DNA of 64,000 nt from assembly GCA_016165875.1 (NCBI GenBank), contig JABBOT010000011.1:16199808-16263807 (forward strand), given 5' to 3'. Of the stretch, positions 57,986 through 64,000 are shown one piece after another (position 1 is the stretch's first letter; each line of letters begins with the position of its first letter). A program made the translations under genes and the position numbers. The notes beneath the pieces were generated by a model. That model was given only the letters and a program-made list of their open reading frames with translations, did not search any database and was not told the origin of the DNA. The DNA comes from Acanthopleura granulata (Eukaryota > Mollusca > Polyplacophora > Chitonida > Chitonidae).

Positions 57986-59881
57986 ATCAAAAGAATAATC
58001 GGAGTACTGTCATTCAGTATCTATCGTCCAGTACGTCTGGGCTCGTTCTGTCACTTCGGAATAAGACACTCCGACTACACATTCACTAAACCTGTTCCAC
58101 TGTGTATCGGCCGACGCCAAAGAAGGACGTTCAGACTTATGTTACAAACATTCTGTGGCGTCTGCAAGTCAGACATGCGAAGTAATGTCTTATACAAACT
58201 TCAGACTAATATATATAATTAAGGCTATACTTACACACATATATATATGTACACAGACATGTTTAATAATCAGTACTGAACGTGAACGGCTTCTGTTGTA
58301 CTACACAGCCAAGCTACATGTAGCACAAAACAGGTTTACTTTAGCCAAGTTTATTTTACAAACGCGCAGCGGCTTCTGCAGGTTAAAAGGTCTACACGAC
58401 TTGGTGAAAAAGTCTAGTTTGGATTCAACACCAATATATTATGTATGTTTAAACATTGTTAAAACTGACGGATTTGTGGTTGCTTCTGATGTCCACAAGA
58501 CGGGTAATTACTTCGCTATAAAGCAAGACACGCACTTGTTCTCAAACGGAGATTGAATATTACACAGACAGATACGAAACTTTATACATTCTATATACAG
58601 AGAGGTTAGGGTGCATATTGACTTCAGTATAGCGTGTTAAAAGTAGGACAAGCAAAATTCAAACCAGTCGGGCAGGTTTTGTACCATGTGACATACAAGA
58701 GTCACTGTGACCAAGACAGGATGTAGAATTAATACCATGCATTATGCAGCCTGTACGCGGGCCTGATGCGTTATAAAGACCATTGAAACCCCATCATGAG
58801 ATGTATACATATAGGACAAACCTAAGCATTCGGCTACAGCTGTCAGAAAAAAACGTACCTCTTTCAAATACAGGATATCTATTCTCCATATCACTGCAAG
58901 TCTGAATCGTACGTATAGATAGTTATAGGCTTGGCCTCAACTCAATGTATACTCAAATTCAAAGGGGTAGGAATAATTAAATAAGTAAATAATACATGCT
59001 AAAAATAAAAAATACAGTACATTTAGCTTATCTCTATAAGATTTGTATCTATAATTTGATTAAATCTGGCTGTTGATTCATTTGTTTATCAGATGTAGCC
59101 TACTATAGGTGCAACAATCCCCATCCCTTCTCTGTTTCTAACTGTCATTTATCTGTACAGGGCCTGCTACTTCTACAGCAGTCCTGTGTCGAATCTTACA
59201 CTGCGTTCTACAGTGGTCCTGTACTGAAGGCAAAATGCCTTGTTCAAATATTATACAAGTGCTTGTAAACACCTATGTACAGGGAAAAAAGGCTATTGGT
59301 TTCTTGTGCATGCCAATGTAACTTAAACTACGCGGCATTCGATGACAATTCAACAAAGGCAAGTGGTCATTGAAAAGCCCTCGGCCCAAGATAACTATGT
59401 ACAAAGAGAGAATCTAACAGGTGGACTTGTTAAGTCCAACTAGTCACCAGACTTGTCATGTACACTTAACAAGTAAGTGTTTCTTGCATACCAAACGCTA
59501 AGGACACTGACTGACAATTAGCCTGTACACACACAGAGGTTTATGTGTCATTCGATTTAACCTGTAGTATTATCTGGCATTTTCATTTGAAACAACTGAC
59601 ATATCCGTAGATTTTCTCTGTGAAGCTTAACACTCAAGAAGTTTCCAGTAAAAAGGGTACAAAACCATTCAACCATGTAATGCGCGTTGTCGCTAATTAT
59701 ACATCTCGACATCCGACTTCACCGCCAAGCCGGCATTGTGCAGACACACCCCTTTTCAGCTTCAGACAGACACCAACATGTTAGCGGTGGATAGATCTAG
59801 ACATTTTCTCCTCTTCATCAATTAACGCATTCCATGGTCTCTGTGTAATTAAGGAATATCGGATCCACACGATCTACTTAC
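57986..59881. other. probable 5' UTR intron of serpin copy 2
   Basis: Aligned with 26653-28573; nothing else recognised. Confidence 0.4.
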
Positions 59882-60000
59882 CTATTCTTAAAATGCGACA
59901 AAAGCGACTGTGGATTACTCGATCACTTCTCAAGCCACAACTGTAACCCCCAGCGGAAGTGTGTGCAGTTATGGTGTGGCTTTGACAGGCAAGACTAAGT
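59882..60000 (-). other. candidate untranslated first exon of serpin copy 2
   Basis: Minus-strand donor AATAG|GTAAGTA, one base weaker than copy 1's (CAG to TAG) but still strong. Upstream limit guessed. Confidence 0.38.
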
Positions 60001-60166
60001 TCACAGCTCTGCCAGTATTTTTAAATTCGTTTGGATGAACTTCTTTGCGTAATAGGTGAACCGTTTAGAAGCAAAGCTTTATTGAATTTCAAGTGTCTTT
60101 TATATATGACAGAAAAAGATTTTGTTGTTGAATTTCTGATTAATTCTTGATTTTGATCGATTGCAG

Positions 60167-60250
60167 ATGTCTGTGAACACTTGCCAGCTGGAGCTCTCAG
60201 TGCACACGACAAAACAGGGAAGGCTTGGCTTCAACATTTTTTTGCTAGTT
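60167..60250 (+). other. candidate 5' UTR exon of SLC19 copy 2
   Basis: Between tgatcgattgcag and TAGTT|gtaagtcatt; same length as the copy-1 exon and also open from its initial ATG. Confidence 0.33.
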
Positions 60251-60843
60251 GTAAGTCATTACAGTATATCGATTTATTTATATTACGGCGAAAAGGAGTG
60301 TCTGATAACACGTTTTCTACGTTAGACAACATGTGGGTGGGATGAGATTCCTCATAATGGCGATATCGGGGCCATCTTAGTGTGAAATTACATGTAGAAT
60401 TTTGTGACATAACCGAAACGGTCTGTATTATGAGTTTTACATCATACTAGGCTCGACACCCAATTTGTCTCAGGATGAGAAAAAGTAGAAATAAAAGCGT
60501 GGAGGAATACTTAGTTTCTAGCAGAATGATAATACGATGTGATAGAAACAGGAAAAATACGAGTCAACCTGCATTCCAGCTTTAGTTAACCTGTTAACAG
60601 ATCCAGCTACATGCGTGAATACTAAACCTCTAAATATTTCTAAATTGCAGCACAACATGTATCTCTATTCCGGTATTATCTTAATTCCTTTAGGGTTTAT
60701 TTGCAATATATGGCTCAGTCACGCAGTCATAGGCTGATAAGGTAGACCCACTGATACCTCCTTTTCCAACTGATATTGTGGTACAATACAACATCATTTG
60801 GAGAAGGAGGTATAAGTGCGTCTAGAGCGATACCTTGTTGTAA

Positions 60844-60906
60844 GGAGGGTGGGGGTGGAGGGTGGAGTAGGGTGGTGGTGGTGGTTAGGTGGAAAAGGGG
60901 GGAAGT
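60844..60906 (+). repeat. G-rich tract, copy 2
   Basis: GGAGGGTGGGGGTGGAGGGT and GGTGGTGGTGGTGG blocks; rearranged relative to 29524-29580. Confidence 0.7.
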
Positions 60907-61228
60907 GGACTTCAGTTTCAGTCCTACTTTGATAATATTACCATCTAATCTTGGGTGCTAAGCTGATACTGAGCAGAAAAATGACACGTCTTAATATGGC
61001 TAATCTATGTATTCAACACTACTGTTTACATGAATGTATTTAATACTTGTCATAAACACCTTTCTATGTTTCCGTATTGGGGGAAACTTAAAGGTCAGCA
61101 AGTTTCATGGGCTGTGTTGAAGACACAGCCACATGTGCTTTGTACCTGAATATTTTTAGACCAGCCAGCCTTCCACATGTGAAACAGTGACCAGTAGCCT
61201 ACCTTTACTGAGATGTATTAGCATAACC

Positions 61229-63793
61229 ATAGCGTCGTGGAAAGTGTGTGCAGCCGTGGTTTGTGTTTATGGGTTTCTGAAGGCAATGCGGCCCTCAGAG
61301 CCCTACCTGACGCCATACGTGACACAGATATCCGTCAATCTGACGCAATCTGAGGTGTATAACCAGGTGTACCCAGTCTGGACGTATTCCTACCTGGTGG
61401 CTTTGATACCCACCTTTTTGCTGACAGACTTGCTACGCTACAAACTTGTCATCATCTTCGAGGCATGCTGCTACATAGGCACATGGATCATGCTCCTGTT
61501 TGGACACGGTTTTCTCACAATGCAGTTGATGGAGTTCATTTACGGTTTCTGCACGGCGACAGAGATCGCTTATTATTTTTACATTTATGCCATGGTGGAT
61601 TCGCAGCACTACCAAAGAGTTGCAGGGTATACCCGTAGTGCAATAATAATGGGAAAATTCATTGCAGCTGTGCTGGGCCAGCTCTTGATATCCTTCAAAA
61701 TCACAGACTTGCATAGCCATAACTTTATTGCCTTGTCCAGTGTGTCTCTCTCGCTTATTGCAGCTCTTTGCCTTCCACCAGTGCAGCGGTCAGTCTACTT
61801 CCACCACAGAGAGAGAGACACGCGAGAATTAAGAAGCGCTGACCAAATTCGGCAAAGTGAAGACGGAGAGGTCAACCCGTCTTACACAGCCTTTCGAGAA
61901 AGCAGATCAGACTTGCCTAATAATCCAGTAAGCTTGAGCCAGAACGGGGAAGTTAGTGCCCGATCCAGAACACCAACCAGTGGCATGGGATCTCTATCCA
62001 GTCTGCAAGGTGATGGAGGACGGGGCATTTACCTCCCCTTTCCACTAAACGTTGATGTTGATACAAGCTCCCTTGCCTGGTCTTTGCAAAGCGACTAGTA
62101 TTCCCAGAATTCCTTGGGATCAGTTGCCATAGACGGGCCACCAGAGAGCATGAAAACAGCCCGGGATGATCAAGATAATCTACTGCAGGACAAACTGTCA
62201 TGCTGTGAGAAATTCAAGGAGGTAATTCTGTCCCTGTGGAGAGACTTCCGCTCAATTTACTTCTGAAAAATTCTCCTGGCTTGGTCGATATGGTGGGCAA
62301 TTGCATCCTGTGGGTATTTCCAAGTGGGAAACTACGTCCAGAATTTGTGGGCGGCAGTCGATCCTCATCGAGCTAATCCAAAGAAATACAACGGTGCTAT
62401 AGAGGCGGCAGCCACGCTGTTAGGTAATTATCTCACAGGAGTGCATATTCGATTCATTTAATCTCGGGGTGTCAGTTTTATTTATTACAACAGTTAAGTC
62501 ACAAAGAAAGTAATTGAACCATAGACTTACACATGTAACTAGATCTGAAAAATCAGTGTGGTGGTACTAATTTTTATGATCTCTTTATCAAAAAAAGTGC
62601 AGTTAAATGTATAGAGTGAAAGCTAGGCTTTATGGGTCATATTATAGTGTAATACTTTGGCATATTACAAATACACATACATGTAGAGTATCATGATTTT
62701 ATTCCACCGTAATTGATTATTGTCTATAATGTGAGATTACTTGTTTCATAGGTTTAGTTACACGTAGATGTACAACTGCTTAGTATTAAGAGGGGTGTGT
62801 ACATGCATATCCATGAATAGATTTTACATAGAGGCAATTAACATGAAGAAAATAAAGAACAACCTTCACACCCTTATACCAGACTATGGTCCATAAAGCC
62901 CATTTAACAATACAAACAATTAACTACAGCCATCAGAGTTTTCTCAGAAAAATATTTTGAGAAGAAATAAAAATAAGTGCATATATTTTAAATACATGTA
63001 CAGATTTGTATGTTCCTTCTGATGACACTTACTCTTTTGTCATGTTTCTGTTTTCCACTCCTGTAAAGTGATAGCCTTATAAAATATGCTGTTGTCCTTT
63101 AACAGTTTCCCATATAATTTGAGTTCTTTGAATTTCATTATTTCTTGATCATTCCATAAAGTACAATACAAGAAAACCAAATAGAACAAATAAATAAACA
63201 AATAAGTAAATAAATTTATTTACTCGACCTTAAGTGCCTATAATATGCACTCAGGAATATTTCACTTATACGACGACAGCCAGCATTATGGTGGGAGGAA
63301 ACCAGGCAGAGCCCTAAGGAAGCCCACGACCATCCACAGGTTGCTGGCATAAATGAGTACATGTACAATGCATATAATGGTTGTGCAAAGTCAGGGGTGG
63401 TGAAAAAAAAAACTCTGCATTTTGATTGTGTATTTACTGTGCAAACAGAAATTGAAGGTACCTGTAACTGAACTAGGTTTTAAAACTGGATTTTAACAGT
63501 GATTGTGTTGGTCAATGAGAATAAATGGCCGTTGATTTTTACACCACCGACCCGATATCACAGACACTGAGAGCAGTTTGTGTCTGATTTCATTTTACAG
63601 GAGCGTTGTCATCATTCTTTATCGGCCTGATCCCAACCAACCGGACAGCATATGGAGAACTGCTCATGGGAACGATATCCCTGATGAACTGTGCAGTGCT
63701 GGTCGTCATGGCCTATACCACTGACATCTGGGTGGCCTACTGTCTGTATGTGTTCTTCAGAGCGGCGTATCAAATGGTGATAATAGTGGCCAC
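61229..63793 (+). pseudogene. SLC19-family transporter, copy 2, inactivated
   Basis: Exon counterparts 61229-62423 and 63601-63793 have exactly the lengths of copy 1 (1195 and 193 bases) with no indels. Four lesions are visible. The start ATG is ATA (61229). Gln290 is TAG (62096-62098). Gln346 is TGA (62264-62266). The donor after the second exon is TT instead of GT (CAC|ttgagta, 63794). The donor gtaatt and acceptor tttacag of the first intron survive. The other two exons would lie beyond the window. A frame running from 61187 into the first stop has no ATG at the correct position and lacks the second half of the carrier. An N-terminal fragment could still be made only from an internal ATG. 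Confidence 0.92.
63247..63352 (-). mobile_element. SINE family A fragment, duplicate of 31909-32010
   Basis: CTCAGGAATATTTCACTTAT to CATCCACAGGTTGCTGGCAT, at the same intronic position as in copy 1. Confidence 0.85.
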
Positions 63794-63886
63794 TTGAGTA
63801 TTCATGCTCTGAATCATGAATGCATACATGTATACATGTACGTTAGATACCCCAGGCACTTCTACTTTTTACCTGACACCTGACAA

Positions 63887-64000
63887 GAAGTCCCAGCATA
63901 GTACTGGAGAAGTCCCAGTGCATCAGGTGTGGTGCTGGAAAAATCCTAGTGCACCAGGTATGACACTGGAGAAGTCCTAGTGGACCAGGCATGGCACTGG
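63887..64000 (+). repeat. 30-31-bp minisatellite, copy 2, cut by window edge
   Basis: Colinear with the array at 32547, unit for unit, as far as the window goes. Confidence 0.85.

Larger units (their letters stand above)
53383..64000 (+). repeat. segmental duplication, copy 2 (continues beyond window)
   Basis: Direct repeat of 20788-32660, with the same gene order, gene orientations and SINE insertions. Sequence differences by eye are a few per cent in exons. The repeat is still aligned at the last base of the window. Confidence 0.93.

Overview
This is nuclear DNA of an invertebrate animal. Spliced genes with GT-AG introns, animal-only gene families (SLC19 thiamine transporter, serpin, AUNIP-like, CARD protein, class A GPCR) and a high density of tRNA-derived SINEs ending in AATAAATA-type tails point to a lophotrochozoan, most likely a mollusc. 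The species cannot be fixed from the sequence alone. No bacterial operon, CRISPR array, LTR element or intact transposase was found.

Layout. From 0 to 15.9 kb the window is gene-poor: a 25-bp minisatellite at the left edge, then many SINEs in both orientations. From 16.2 to 20.5 kb on the minus strand lies a three-exon gene whose 374-residue product resembles AUNIP (Aurora A/ninein-interacting, DNA-end-resection factor) and carries a consensus PCNA-binding PIP box. From 20.8 to about 34.2 kb a serpin (minus strand, one coding exon) and an SLC19-type thiamine transporter (plus strand, four coding exons) are arranged head to head. From 34.2 to 53.2 kb there is a two-exon CARD plus coiled-coil protein (39.5-41.2 kb), a decayed GPCR (46.7-47.4 kb), several simple-repeat and foldback tracts and few other signals. 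From 53.4 kb to the window end a direct repeat of the 20.8-32.7 kb block gives a second serpin and a second SLC19 locus.

The main story is this serpin/SLC19 segmental duplication (left edges 20788 and 53383, about 32.6 kb apart). The two gene copies had opposite fates. The serpin copies are both intact and about 92% identical by hand count, but 8 of roughly 32 differences fall in a 13-residue stretch of the reactive-centre loop: copy 1 predicts Arg-Ser at P1-P1' and copy 2 predicts Met-Ser in an Ile-Pro-Met-Ser context like that of alpha-1-antitrypsin. The second SLC19 copy has lost its start codon, gained two nonsense codons and lost a splice donor, so it is a pseudogene. All SINEs alignable between the copies are shared, so they predate the duplication.

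Functional links are limited. The serpin/SLC19 pair may share a divergent control region near 28.6-28.9 kb, supported by a consensus donor on the minus strand and a candidate untranslated exon on the plus strand, each present in both copies. The other genes look independent.
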